A stretch of DNA of 64,000 nucleotides from an uncultured Bacteroidia bacterium (GTDB lineage Bacteria; Bacteroidota; Bacteroidia; Bacteroidales; UBA932): contig CACYWN010000010.1 of the NCBI GenBank assembly GCA_902778105.1, forward strand, positions 1-64,000, given 5' to 3'. Below are positions 1 to 7,780 of the stretch, piece after piece. Numbering within the stretch: the stretch's first letter is position 1; every line of letters starts with the position of its first letter. The notes under the pieces are model-generated. The model had not been told where the DNA came from. It saw nothing but the letters and a program-made list of their open reading frames with translations, and did no database searches. A program made the position numbers and the translations under genes.

Positions 1-702
1 CGCGCCGTCGTTGGCCACGCGGACGACCATTTCGTCGTCCTTGTCCATCCGGGCGCTGATGTCGATATGCTTCGCGCCCGCCTGCAAGGCGTTCTTGATA
101 AGGTTGATGAGAATCTGCGAAATCTGCCCCTCGTCGGCATAGATCATCAAATCCGGTTCCTCGGGCCGATACACGCATTCCGCGCCGTTGGAGGCGATGA
201 ATTCCCGGTTCAGGCCGATGACACTGTCCATCAGTTCCTGCAGCTCCAGCGCCTTGCGGATGGGCTTCGCCACGCCGGAAAGCTGCCGGTAGGTCTGTAC
301 GAAATCGATGAGGTTCTTGGAGGAATCGGAGATGGTCTCGAGCCCCGCCTTGATGTCCAGCTCGCTCCGGCCGTTCTCGTCGACGGACTTGGCCAGTGCA
401 TCGGACAGGGAGGCGATCGGCGACACCGTATTCATGATTTCATGCGTAAGCACCCGGATCAGCTTGGTCCAGGAATCCTGCTCGTGGGCCTGCCGCTGTT
501 TCTCGAAAATGGTCCGGATACGGTTCAGGGTCCGGTTGAACCTGTCCTTGTCCTGGAAACGGAAGTTCAATTCCCCGTCCTCCAGCGCGTCCATCATGTA
601 GGCGACCTTCCTGATATCCTTCCTGCGGGTATGCATCGAAGCCAGCACCCACGCGATCAACGCGGCTGCCACGGCAATCCCTATGATGGCCCAAAGAGGC
701 AT
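1..702 (-). CDS. Sensor histidine kinase (3' end beyond window)
   Basis: This is the N-terminal 234 residues of a membrane sensor kinase; the ATP-binding end lies outside the window. One membrane segment covers about residues 2-22, with no periplasmic sensor domain visible. The dimerisation helix carries the phospho-acceptor His87 in LTHEIMNTVSPI. The N box is at about 200-206 (NLIKNAL), and the D/G box begins at VANDG near the edge. It should phosphorylate the response regulator encoded just upstream: its ATG overlaps that gene's stop (TAATG), so translation is probably coupled. The short N-terminus suggests it senses a membrane or cytoplasmic signal, or works with a partner. The signal is unknown. 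Confidence 0.88.
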   Translation of the reverse strand, partial: MPLWAIIGIAVAAALIAWVLASMHTRRKDIRKVAYMMDALEDGELNFRFQDKDRFNRTLNRIRTIFEKQRQAHEQDSWTKLIRVLTHEIMNTVSPIASLSDALAKSVDENGRSELDIKAGLETISDSSKNLIDFVQTYRQLSGVAKPIRKALELQELMDSVIGLNREFIASNGAECVYRPEEPDLMIYADEGQISQILINLIKNALQAGAKHIDISARMDKDDEMVVRVANDGA

Positions 703-2039
703 TACAGGCCGTATTTCTTCAGTTTTGCATACAGGGTCGGACGGCTCACGCCCAGCAGTTTCGCCGCGGCGGAGATATTGCCTTTGCTGCGATCCATCGC
801 TTCGCGGACTTTGGATTCTTCGCTGCGCTCAGCCTGGCGGTCACCCGCCAGGCCGGACTGCGGCCCGGCATCCAGCTGGAGGTCCTTCACCGTCAGCACG
901 CTGCCTTCCGACAGGATCACCGCCTTCTCCATGCAGTTCTGCAACTCCCGGATATTGCCGCTCCAACGCTGTTCCTTCAGCAGGTCAGCGGCTTCCGGGT
1001 CAATCCCCGACAAAGGGCGGTGATACTTCTCCGCATAGCGCTGAAGGAAGAGTTCCGCGAGGGGCATGATGTCTTCCCTGCGGTCCCGGAGCGGGGGCAG
1101 GTCGATATGGACCGTATTGATGCGATAGTACAGGTCCTCCCGGAAACGGCCCTCGCGCACCAGCGCTTCCAGATCCATGTTGGTCGCACAGATGAGCCGG
1201 ATGTCCACCGGGACGGACTGGGTGCCTCCCACCCGGACGATGCTCCGATTCTGGAGGGCCCGGAGCAGCTTTGCCTGGAGATGCAGCGGGATATTGCCGA
1301 TCTCATCCAGGAAGAGCGTACCGCCGTCGGCCTGTTCGAACTTGCCGACGTGGTCGGCGTGCGCATCGGTGAAAGCTCCCTTGACATGCCCGAAGAGTTC
1401 GCTCTCGAAGAGTGTTTCCGGGATGGCTCCGGCATCCACCGCCACCATCGGCTTTCCGCTCCGGAGGCTGTGCGCATGGATTTCCCGTGCCAGCACGTCC
1501 TTGCCGGTTCCGTTCTCGCCGGTGATGAGCACCGTCGCATCGGTCGGGGCGATCTTGTCCAGGGTCCTGCGGATGGCGGCCATGGCCCTGGAGGTGCCCC
1601 AGAACATAGATTCCTTCGCTTCGCTCGGAATGACGGGTGCCTTCGCTTTCCGGGCCTTGTCCCGGGCCGCGGTGAGCGTCGCCATCAACTTGTCATTGTC
1701 CCAGGGCTTCACGATGAAGTCGAAGGCGCCCCGCTTCATTCCTTCCACCGCCAGGGCGATATCCGCATAGGCCGTAAACAGGACCACTTCCACCTCCGGG
1801 GTCATTTTCTTGATCTCCGCGACCCAATACAGGCCTTCGTTGCCCGTGTTGATGGAAGTGTTGAAATTCATGTCCAGCAGGACCACGTCCGGGCGGAAGC
1901 GTTCCAGGGTCGAGACGAGGGAAGCGGGGGAAGGGATGGCCTCCACCTCCGCGAAATGGAGCGGCAGGAGAATCTTCAACGCCTGGCGGATGCCGGCGTT
2001 GTCGTCTACGACGAGTATCTTTCCTTCTTTCGATGACAT
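702..2039 (-). CDS. Sigma-54-dependent response regulator, NtrC family
   Basis: This 445-residue activator has a receiver domain (acidic pair D12-D13, phospho-acceptor D56, K111). Next comes an AAA+ sigma-54 activation domain with Walker A GENGTGKD at 174-181 and the sigma-54 contact loop GAFTDA at 221-226. A Fis-type helix-turn-helix fills about 416-445. It would turn on RpoN-dependent genes when phosphorylated by the kinase that follows. I chose the ATG at 2039 because a longer version starting at 2051 would begin inside a TAAATTTG promoter box. Two linkers, about residues 135-144 (PVIPSEAKES) and 403-410 (AERSEESK), are encoded by palindromic repeat elements that keep the frame. Target genes cannot be read from the window. 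Confidence 0.93.
   Translation of the reverse strand: MSSKEGKILVVDDNAGIRQALKILLPLHFAEVEAIPSPASLVSTLERFRPDVVLLDMNFNTSINTGNEGLYWVAEIKKMTPEVEVVLFTAYADIALAVEGMKRGAFDFIVKPWDNDKLMATLTAARDKARKAKAPVIPSEAKESMFWGTSRAMAAIRRTLDKIAPTDATVLITGENGTGKDVLAREIHAHSLRSGKPMVAVDAGAIPETLFESELFGHVKGAFTDAHADHVGKFEQADGGTLFLDEIGNIPLHLQAKLLRALQNRSIVRVGGTQSVPVDIRLICATNMDLEALVREGRFREDLYYRINTVHIDLPPLRDRREDIMPLAELFLQRYAEKYHRPLSGIDPEAADLLKEQRWSGNIRELQNCMEKAVILSEGSVLTVKDLQLDAGPQSGLAGDRQAERSEESKVREAMDRSKGNISAAAKLLGVSRPTLYAKLKKYGL
813..832. repeat. TTCGCTGCGCTC-class palindromic element, in frame
   Basis: GGATTCTTCGCTGCGCTCAG lies inside the response-regulator gene and encodes the linker AERSEESK between the AAA+ and helix-turn-helix domains. 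The core matches the element at 1608-1634, read from the opposite side in protein terms. Confidence 0.6.
1608..1634. repeat. TTCGCTTCGCTC-class palindromic element, in frame
   Basis: The core CCTTCGCTTCGCTCGG followed by AATGAC lies inside the response-regulator gene. It encodes VIPSEAKES in the linker between receiver and AAA+ domains. This type of interspersed repeat is common in many bacterial genomes, but usually lies between genes. Confidence 0.65.
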
Positions 2040-2048
2040 AAGACAAGG

Positions 2049-2056
2049 CAAATTTA
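2049..2056 (-). promoter_or_regulatory. -7 box of the two-component operon
   Basis: TAAATTTG on the minus strand matches the Bacteroidota TAnnTTTG box. It ends only nine bases before the regulator ATG at 2039, so the mRNA would have a very short leader. No clear TTTG -33 element is seen at the right distance. Confidence 0.55.
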
Positions 2057-2147
2057 TAAAAAAACCCCGTAATTACGTCGTTTCTCATTGCAAAAACCAT
2101 CTGGCGGCATATCCGCCACCTGTCCGGAACAATTTTTGGAAGCAGGA

Positions 2148-2179
2148 TTTCGTATTGTTCGCAGAAATCGCGATATTTG
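2148..2179 (+). promoter_or_regulatory. Probable promoter of the acyl-CoA synthetase gene
   Basis: TTTC, 20 bases, then GATATTTG, one mismatch in each Bacteroidota promoter element. It lies 22 bases before the TTG start at 2202. The rest of the gap from 2057 holds nothing else I can name beyond a small hairpin at 2103-2118. Confidence 0.4.
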
Positions 2180-2201
2180 TAAATCTAATCATTTTGGAGC
2201 A

Positions 2202-3818
2202 TTGAAAGCAGAATCCGTCAACAAACTTCTCGAAAAGAGTTTCCGCAATAACTGGAGGCTTCCTGCCCTTTCCAACTACAAGGGAGAGACGCTGCTGTAC
2301 AGCGACCTTGCCCGCGGCATCGCCAAGATGCACCTGGCCTATTCACACTACGGCATCCGTCCCGGGGACAAGATTGTCATCTGTTCCCGCAACCAGACCC
2401 ATTGGGCGGTATGTTTCCTCGCCGCCATGACCTATGGGGCCGTTCCCGTCCCGCTGCTTCACGAGTTCAAGCCGGGCAATATCCACTACCTCGTGAACCA
2501 CTCCGACGCGAAGATCCTCTTCGTGGAACACACCATCTGGGACGGCCTGAACGCCGAAGACATGCCCGGCCTCACCGCCGTCATCCAGATCGAGGACTAC
2601 CAGGTCCTCCATCTGAAGGAAGGCGCCACCGAACACGCCCGTCCCGGCCTGGAAAAGTATTTCCGGAAAACCTATCCGGGCGGCCTCCGGCCCACCGACC
2701 TCAACTACTATGAGGACAAACCCGACGAACTGGCCATCCTGAGCTACACCTCCGGGACCTCCGGCTTTTCCAAGGGCGTCATGATCCCTTACCGGGCGGT
2801 CTGGTCCAACGTGTATTTCATGCACAACGCCCTTCCGATGATTGACAACACCTCCAACGTGGTCGTCATCCTTCCCTCCGCCCATACCTACGGGATGATG
2901 TTCGAGCTCTTTTTCGAGATGGTGATGGGCTGCCATATCCATTTCCTGACGAAAGCCCCGAGCCCGAAGGTCCTGGCCGAAGCGTTCTCCGACATCCGTC
3001 CCAACGTCGTCTACGCCGTTCCCCTCATCGTGGAGAAGGTGTACAAGACCCTCCTCCGCACCGGGCTGACCGGAGAAGACCTGTGCAATGCCCTGAAGAA
3101 CTTTTTCGGCGGAGACTTCGAGGAAGTCATCATCGGCGGCGCCGCCCTGAACCCTGAGGTGGAGCGCGCCCTGCGCAAGATCCGGTTCCCCTTCACCATC
3201 GGATACGGGATGACCGAGTGCGCCCCGATCATCTCCTATTCGCGCTGGTTCGACAGCCGGATGTACTCCTGCGGGACTACGGTCCCGAACATGGAGATCC
3301 GGATTGACTCCAAGGCTCCGCACCTGATTCCCGGCGAAGTCCAGGTCAAGGGAATGAACGTGTTCCTGGGGTACTACAAGAACCCGGATGCGACCGCCGA
3401 GGCCTTTACGAAGGACGGCTGGCTCCGCACCGGCGACGTGGGCATCCTGGACAACGAGGGCTATCTGTACCTGCGCGGCCGCACGAAATGCATGATCCTG
3501 GGAGCGAACGGGCAGAACATCTATCCGGAAGAGATCGAAGCCGCCCTGAACAATATCCCTTATGTCGTTCACTCCCTGGTAATAGACGACAACGGGAAAC
3601 TGGTCGGACTCGTCTATCCCGACTACAAGCAGGCGAACCTGGACGGCATCCCCGTCAAGAAACTGGGCGAGCAGCTGGAATCCAACCTCCAGGAGGTGAA
3701 CCATCTCTTCCCGAAATTCTCCCATATCGCCCACCTGGAGCTGATGCCGGAGGATTTCGAACTCACGCCCAAGGGCAGCATCAAACGTTATCTGTATCAA
3801 CGCAACCGGTCGTCCTAA
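2202..3818 (+). CDS. Long-chain fatty acid--CoA ligase (AMP-forming)
   Basis: This 538-residue adenylate-forming enzyme would activate a fatty acid with ATP and CoA. Motifs are in the right order: P-loop YTSGTSGFSKGV at 182-193, GYGMTECAP at 334-342, the hinge region TGDVGILDNEGYLYLRGRTK at 410-429 and GANGQNIYPEEIE at 434-446. The length is usual for the family. I chose TTG at 2202 because GGAG sits just upstream and homology begins right after (KAESVNKLLEKSF); the frame stays open to 2088, but that region contains the promoter. A lytic transglycosylase follows after four bases, so the two are probably co-transcribed. Substrate chain length cannot be told from sequence. Confidence 0.9.
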   Translation: MKAESVNKLLEKSFRNNWRLPALSNYKGETLLYSDLARGIAKMHLAYSHYGIRPGDKIVICSRNQTHWAVCFLAAMTYGAVPVPLLHEFKPGNIHYLVNHSDAKILFVEHTIWDGLNAEDMPGLTAVIQIEDYQVLHLKEGATEHARPGLEKYFRKTYPGGLRPTDLNYYEDKPDELAILSYTSGTSGFSKGVMIPYRAVWSNVYFMHNALPMIDNTSNVVVILPSAHTYGMMFELFFEMVMGCHIHFLTKAPSPKVLAEAFSDIRPNVVYAVPLIVEKVYKTLLRTGLTGEDLCNALKNFFGGDFEEVIIGGAALNPEVERALRKIRFPFTIGYGMTECAPIISYSRWFDSRMYSCGTTVPNMEIRIDSKAPHLIPGEVQVKGMNVFLGYYKNPDATAEAFTKDGWLRTGDVGILDNEGYLYLRGRTKCMILGANGQNIYPEEIEAALNNIPYVVHSLVIDDNGKLVGLVYPDYKQANLDGIPVKKLGEQLESNLQEVNHLFPKFSHIAHLELMPEDFELTPKGSIKRYLYQRNRSS

Positions 3819-3822
3819 CCTC

Positions 3823-4692
3823 ATGAGAAAAGCCCTCTTGACCCTCCTCCTGACAGCTTTCGCCGCGCTCCGCCTCCAAGCCCAGCCTGCGTGGATGCAA
3901 ACCCAGCATCCCCACGCACCGGCCGTTCCCGAATACATCGCCTTCGCCGGCGACACCATCCGTTTCGACCGGACCGATTTCCAGGAACGTCTGGACAAGG
4001 AACTGATTTCCTTCACCTACATGCATTCCAACTCGACCCTGATGCTCAAGCGGTCCAAGCGGTATTTCGCCATGGTCGTCCCCATCCTCCGGCAGCAGGG
4101 TGTCCCGGAAGACCTGAAATACCTGATGGCCATCGAGAGCAACCTGGATCCCAAGGCGCTTTCCGTCACCGGGGCGGCCGGTCTCTGGCAGTTCGTGAAG
4201 GGAACCGCCCAATCCTATGGGCTCCAGGTGGATACGGAAGTGGACGAACGCTACAACATCGAGAAAGAGACCGTCGCAGCCTGCCAGTACCTGAAGGAAG
4301 CCTACCGGAAATACGGGGACTGGATGACCGTCGCGGCCAGCTACAATGCCGGCCAGGGCGGCATCTCCCGCCGCCGGGAGACCCAGAAGCAGAAATCGGC
4401 CCTGGACCTCTGGCTGCCCGAGGAAACTTCGCGCTACATGTTCCGCATCCTGGCGGCGAAGATGTTCTTTGAGAATCCGGCCGCCTTCGGTTTCAACATC
4501 CCCATGTCGGAACGCTATCCCTATGTGGAACCGAGGAATGTCATCACGGTGAACTATGCCATTCCCAGCCTGGTGGACTTCGCCCTGGAACACGGGGTCA
4601 CCTATGCCCGTCTCAAGGAAGCCAACCTGTGGCTCCGCGACGAGAAACTGACCAACAAGGGGAACAAGACCTACAAGATCGTCATTCCCTAA
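3823..4692 (+). CDS. Lytic murein transglycosylase (SLT domain, MltD-like)
   Basis: This 289-residue exported enzyme cleaves peptidoglycan strands, giving 1,6-anhydro-muropeptides. The signal peptide is about residues 1-20 (cut near LQAQ). The SLT domain covers about 85-200, with catalytic Glu105 in AIESNLDPKA, GAAGLWQF at 118-125 and the SYNAGQGG motif at 173-180. There is no LysM domain at the C-terminus, unlike many MltD proteins, so it depends on the catalytic domain or partners to find its substrate. Its end overlaps the convergent DUF721 gene by four bases. It forms a pair with the acyl-CoA synthetase upstream. Confidence 0.9.
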   Translation: MRKALLTLLLTAFAALRLQAQPAWMQTQHPHAPAVPEYIAFAGDTIRFDRTDFQERLDKELISFTYMHSNSTLMLKRSKRYFAMVVPILRQQGVPEDLKYLMAIESNLDPKALSVTGAAGLWQFVKGTAQSYGLQVDTEVDERYNIEKETVAACQYLKEAYRKYGDWMTVAASYNAGQGGISRRRETQKQKSALDLWLPEETSRYMFRILAAKMFFENPAAFGFNIPMSERYPYVEPRNVITVNYAIPSLVDFALEHGVTYARLKEANLWLRDEKLTNKGNKTYKIVIP

Positions 4693-5036
4693 CGGAGGAC
4701 GAGTTCACGGACCGGACCGTCCGTCCGATCATCGGCGGTATAGAGCCGGTCCCCGGAAAGCCAGGCGTTCATCTTCTCGATGAGCGCCTCTTTTTGGAAG
4801 TAGAGCTGGTTCCGGATGACGGAGGAATTGACGGTGATATAGAGGGTTCCGCTCCGGAAAAACTTCTTCAGGGTGAAAGGACCGGCCCCGGAGCATTCAT
4901 CCCAGGCCGTGAAGATGCGCTGGGTGTTGAGGCCGGAGGCGAGTTTCGCCGACTTGATGAACTGGTCGACCACCTCCTCCATCGACAGGGCTTCCTTCCT
5001 GCGGATGTAGTAACTGCGTTTCTTTTGCTCTGCCAT
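4689..5036 (-). CDS. DUF721 domain protein
   Basis: This is a 115-residue cytoplasmic protein of the DUF721 family. Members related to DciA in other bacteria help load the replicative helicase, but whether this one does is inference. The core around residues 15-90 holds the family features, such as FTAWDECSGAGP and a beta-strand stretch ending in SSVIRNQLYFQKE. It is translationally coupled to recF: its start overlaps the recF stop at 5036. The DUF721-recF pair is a recurrent arrangement in Bacteroidota and links this gene to replication or repair. Confidence 0.87.
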   Translation of the reverse strand: MAEQKKRSYYIRRKEALSMEEVVDQFIKSAKLASGLNTQRIFTAWDECSGAGPFTLKKFFRSGTLYITVNSSVIRNQLYFQKEALIEKMNAWLSGDRLYTADDRTDGPVRELVLR

Positions 5037-6133
5037 TACTCGACCTGGGTGAAGACGCCGCCTTGGGTGTCGAAATAGGCGCTTTCGTCAGTGATCCGGT
5101 CCACGATGCCGCTCAGGCGGACCTTGTTGGAATCGGTGATGAAGATCTGGCCGAATCCGCTTCCGGCCACCATCCCGATCAGGTTGCCGATCCGGTCCAT
5201 GTCCAGCTTGTCGAACACATCGTCCAACAGCAGGATGGGAGCATAGCCGTACCGATCCCGCATGATCTCGTACTGGGCGAACTTGAGGGATACGAGGAAG
5301 GATTTCTGCTGTCCCTGGGAACCGCAGCGGCGGATCGGATGTCCGTCCATCGTGAACAGGAAATCGTCCCGCTGGATGCCGGCGGTGGTGAAGCGAAGGG
5401 CGAGGTCCTTCTCGCGGTGCGCCCGGAAGATTTCCTCCAGGGAGGCTTTGTCCAGATCGGAGCGGTAGTCGATGGAGACGTCCTCGCCACCTCCGGAGAT
5501 AAGTTTGTAATAGGACTGGACGACGGGTCTCAGGCCGTCCGCCAGGCGTTTGCGGGCTTCGTACACCGGCAGGGCTGCCGCCGCCATCCGGGCATCGAAC
5601 ACGGCGACGAGGTCCCAGTCCAAGGACCCTTCCTTGAGCATCTTGTTGCGCTGGGCAAGCAAGCGGTTGTATGTCTGGACGGCGTCGAGATAACTGCGGT
5701 CCATCTGCGAGAGGACACCATTGGCGAACCGGCGGCGTTCCTCCCCCGATTCACTGACCAGCGAACCGTCGCCCGGCGAGACCATGACGACCGGAAGGAC
5801 GCCGATATGCTCGGAAATCCGGGTATAGGTCTTCTCATCCCGGACCAGTTTCTTCTCTCCGTCCGACACTTTGATTGAAAACCGGGATTCGAGACCGTTG
5901 TCCATCCGGTAGACGCCGCCGATGCTGAACCCCTCCGTCCCGTACCGCCAGTTGTACCGGTCGGGCGACGGAAAGGCACTCTTGGTCATCGACAGGTAAT
6001 AGACCGCATCCATGAGATTGGTCTTCCCTTCCCCGTTGTTCCCGCTGATGCAGTTCACGTTGGGAGAGAAGGAAAGCTCCTGAAAAGCGATATTGCGGAA
6101 ATCCTGGACGACGATTTTCTTCAGAGTGGGCAT
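5036..6133 (-). CDS. recF: DNA replication/repair protein RecF
   Basis: This 365-residue SMC-like ATPase helps load RecA at gaps with RecO and RecR. The Walker A motif GNNGEGKTN is at 31-39, the ABC-type signature SQGQQKSFLVSLK at about 272-284, and Walker B LLLDDVFDKLD at about 301-311. The length is normal for RecF. A promoter box (TATATTTG) lies 20 bases upstream of the ATG and faces the divergent promoter of the TPR gene. The stop overlaps the start of the DUF721 gene, forming a two-gene operon. Confidence 0.96.
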   Translation of the reverse strand: MPTLKKIVVQDFRNIAFQELSFSPNVNCISGNNGEGKTNLMDAVYYLSMTKSAFPSPDRYNWRYGTEGFSIGGVYRMDNGLESRFSIKVSDGEKKLVRDEKTYTRISEHIGVLPVVMVSPGDGSLVSESGEERRRFANGVLSQMDRSYLDAVQTYNRLLAQRNKMLKEGSLDWDLVAVFDARMAAAALPVYEARKRLADGLRPVVQSYYKLISGGGEDVSIDYRSDLDKASLEEIFRAHREKDLALRFTTAGIQRDDFLFTMDGHPIRRCGSQGQQKSFLVSLKFAQYEIMRDRYGYAPILLLDDVFDKLDMDRIGNLIGMVAGSGFGQIFITDSNKVRLSGIVDRITDESAYFDTQGGVFTQVE

Positions 6134-6149
6134 GGCAAAGGCGTTCTTG

Positions 6150-6181
6150 ATTGCAAATATACATTTTTTTTACTAAATTTG
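6150..6181 (+). promoter_or_regulatory. Promoter of the TPR-yebC operon
   Basis: ATTG, 20 bases, then TAAATTTG (6174-6181), a perfect -7 box with a near-perfect -33. The leader to the ATG at 6240 is about 50 bases. It overlaps the recF promoter on the other strand. Confidence 0.65.
6154..6161 (-). promoter_or_regulatory. recF: -7 box of the recF promoter
   Basis: TATATTTG on the minus strand is a perfect TAnnTTTG box, 20 bases before the recF ATG. Confidence 0.6.
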
Positions 6182-6239
6182 CGGTCTGTTATGCCCAAAG
6201 GGGCACCAGCGGCTTAGCATTATAAACAAACGACAAGAT

Positions 6240-6911
6240 ATGGCAAACAAACCTACCGAGCAGGAACTCCGCCAGCAGAACATCGCAGAGGCGGTTTCCA
6301 AATCCGAACTCTTTTTCCAGAAGTACGGAAAGATCATCTATGGCTGCGTCGCGGCCGTCCTTCTGATCGCTCTCGCGATCCTCGCCTACAACCGTTTCGT
6401 CCTCCAGCCCAAGAAGGCTGAGGCCCAGGAAGAGATGTTCCGCGCCGAGCAGAAGTTCGCCCAGGGCGACTATGAGCTCGCGCTGAACGGCGACGACAAC
6501 AACCTCGGCTTCGAGGACATCATCGCCAAGTACGGCACCAAGGGCGGCGAGTCCGTGTACCTGTATGCCGGCGCCTGCGCCCTCCAGACAGGCCAGTTCG
6601 ACAAGGCCGTCGAGTACTTCAAGAAGTACGATGGCGGTGACAAGATCCTCCTTTCCCGCGCCCAGGCCGGCATCGGCGATGCACTCGTTGGACTTGAGGA
6701 CTACCCGGGCGCCCTTGCCGCCTACGAGAAGGCTGCCGCCACGGTGGACGACCTGTTCGCCGCCGGTTACCTCCTGAAGGCCGGCATCGTGGCCGAGGAG
6801 ATGGGCGACAAGGACAAGGCCCTCGCCCTGTACAAGGAAATCAAGGACCAGTATCCGCAGGCTCCCGAGGCCATGGATATCGACAAGTACATCACCCGCA
6901 TCGAATTCTAG
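6240..6911 (+). CDS. Membrane-anchored tetratricopeptide repeat protein
   Basis: This 223-residue protein has a cytoplasmic N-terminus, one membrane helix at about 31-51, and a periplasmic part with tetratricopeptide-like helical repeats (for example ALQTGQFDKAVEYFKKYDGG and ALVGLEDYPGALAAYEKAAA). The arrangement resembles YfgM of Proteobacteria, a periplasmic chaperone-associated TPR protein, but orthology is not shown here. It lies next to recF in Bacteroidota and is followed after three bases by the yebC-like gene. Its likely role is as a scaffold for protein contacts in the envelope. Confidence 0.82.
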   Translation: MANKPTEQELRQQNIAEAVSKSELFFQKYGKIIYGCVAAVLLIALAILAYNRFVLQPKKAEAQEEMFRAEQKFAQGDYELALNGDDNNLGFEDIIAKYGTKGGESVYLYAGACALQTGQFDKAVEYFKKYDGGDKILLSRAQAGIGDALVGLEDYPGALAAYEKAAATVDDLFAAGYLLKAGIVAEEMGDKDKALALYKEIKDQYPQAPEAMDIDKYITRIEF

Positions 6912-6914
6912 GTT

Positions 6915-7673
6915 ATGGGAAGAGCGTTTGAATTCCGCAAGGAGCGCAAGTTGAAGCGCTGGGGCCACATGGCCAAGACTTTCACCAAACTCGGGAAGGA
7001 AATCACCATCGCCGTCAAGCAGGGCGGCCCGGAAGTGACGGGCAATCCGCGCCTGCGCGCCCTCATCGCCGAGGCGAAGTCCGAGCAGATGCCCAAGGAG
7101 AACATCGAGCGCGCCATCAAGAAGGCCACCGAGGCCAAGTCCGGAGACTTCAAGGAGATCATCTACGAAGGTTTCGGCCCCTTCGGTATCGCTTACCTCG
7201 TGGAGGCGGCGACGGATAACAACACCCGTACGGTCGCCAACGTCCGCAGCTACTTCACCAAGTGCGGCGGTTCCCTCCAGACCAGTGGCAGCGTCGCCTT
7301 CATGTTCGACCACAAGTGTGTCTTCCGCATCAAGGAGGATCCTGCGAAGCCCATCGACCTGGACGAGCTCGAGCTCGAACTGATCGACTTCGGCGCCGAC
7401 GAGGTCTTCCGCCAGGAAGTCGAGGACGAGGACGAGAACGTGACCAGCGAGATCGTCATCTACGGTGACTATACCTCCTATGGCCAGATCCAGAAGTACA
7501 TCGAAGAGAACGGCTACGAGCTTGCTTCCGGCGGCTTCGAGCAGATCCCGAACGTGGACCTGAAGGAAGTCACGGACGACCAGCGCGCCACCCTCGAGAA
7601 GCTCACCGGCCTGCTGGAGGACGACGAGGACGTCACCAACGTCTACACGACCATGAAGCCTGCGGAGGAGTAA
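6915..7673 (+). CDS. YebC/PmpR-family regulator or translation factor
   Basis: This 252-residue protein is a clear YebC-family member: GNPRLRALIAEAKSEQMP at about 35-52, then NIERAIKKA and YEGFGPFGIAYLVEAATDNN, and FTKCGGSLQTSGSVAFMF. The family has been described both as DNA-binding regulators and as factors that relieve ribosome stalling. The N-terminus (GRAFEFRKERKLKRW) is the Bacteroidota form, not the usual AGHSKW. The start is three bases after the TPR gene. A strong terminator ends the unit at 7696-7729. Confidence 0.92.
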   Translation: MGRAFEFRKERKLKRWGHMAKTFTKLGKEITIAVKQGGPEVTGNPRLRALIAEAKSEQMPKENIERAIKKATEAKSGDFKEIIYEGFGPFGIAYLVEAATDNNTRTVANVRSYFTKCGGSLQTSGSVAFMFDHKCVFRIKEDPAKPIDLDELELELIDFGADEVFRQEVEDEDENVTSEIVIYGDYTSYGQIQKYIEENGYELASGGFEQIPNVDLKEVTDDQRATLEKLTGLLEDDEDVTNVYTTMKPAEE

Positions 7674-7695
7674 CCTTCCGCCGTTGAAAAAACCG

Positions 7696-7729
7696 TCGCC
7701 GGGGCCTTTCCGCCCCGGCGATTTTTTTT
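7696..7729 (+). terminator. Rho-independent terminator of the yebC operon
   Basis: A perfect 10-bp stem (TCGCCGGGGC / GCCCCGGCGA) with a six-base loop is followed by eight T residues. The last T residues also form the -33 element of the next promoter. Confidence 0.93.
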
Positions 7730-7758
7730 GTAGGAATGAAGATAATTCATTATATTTG
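7727..7758 (+). promoter_or_regulatory. Promoter of the methylmalonyl-CoA decarboxylase operon
   Basis: TTTG (7727-7730), 20 bases, TATATTTG (7751-7758): both Bacteroidota elements are perfect. The -33 TTTG is the end of the preceding terminator's T tract. The leader to the ATG at 7781 is short, about 15 bases, leaving no room for a riboswitch. Confidence 0.8.
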
Positions 7759-7780
7759 TATGATTTCAAACCATTCTATC

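Noticed and set aside
2103-2118. GGCGG/CCGCC hairpin before the acyl-CoA synthetase gene as terminator
   Set aside because: The stem is only five bases and no T tract follows directly on either strand.
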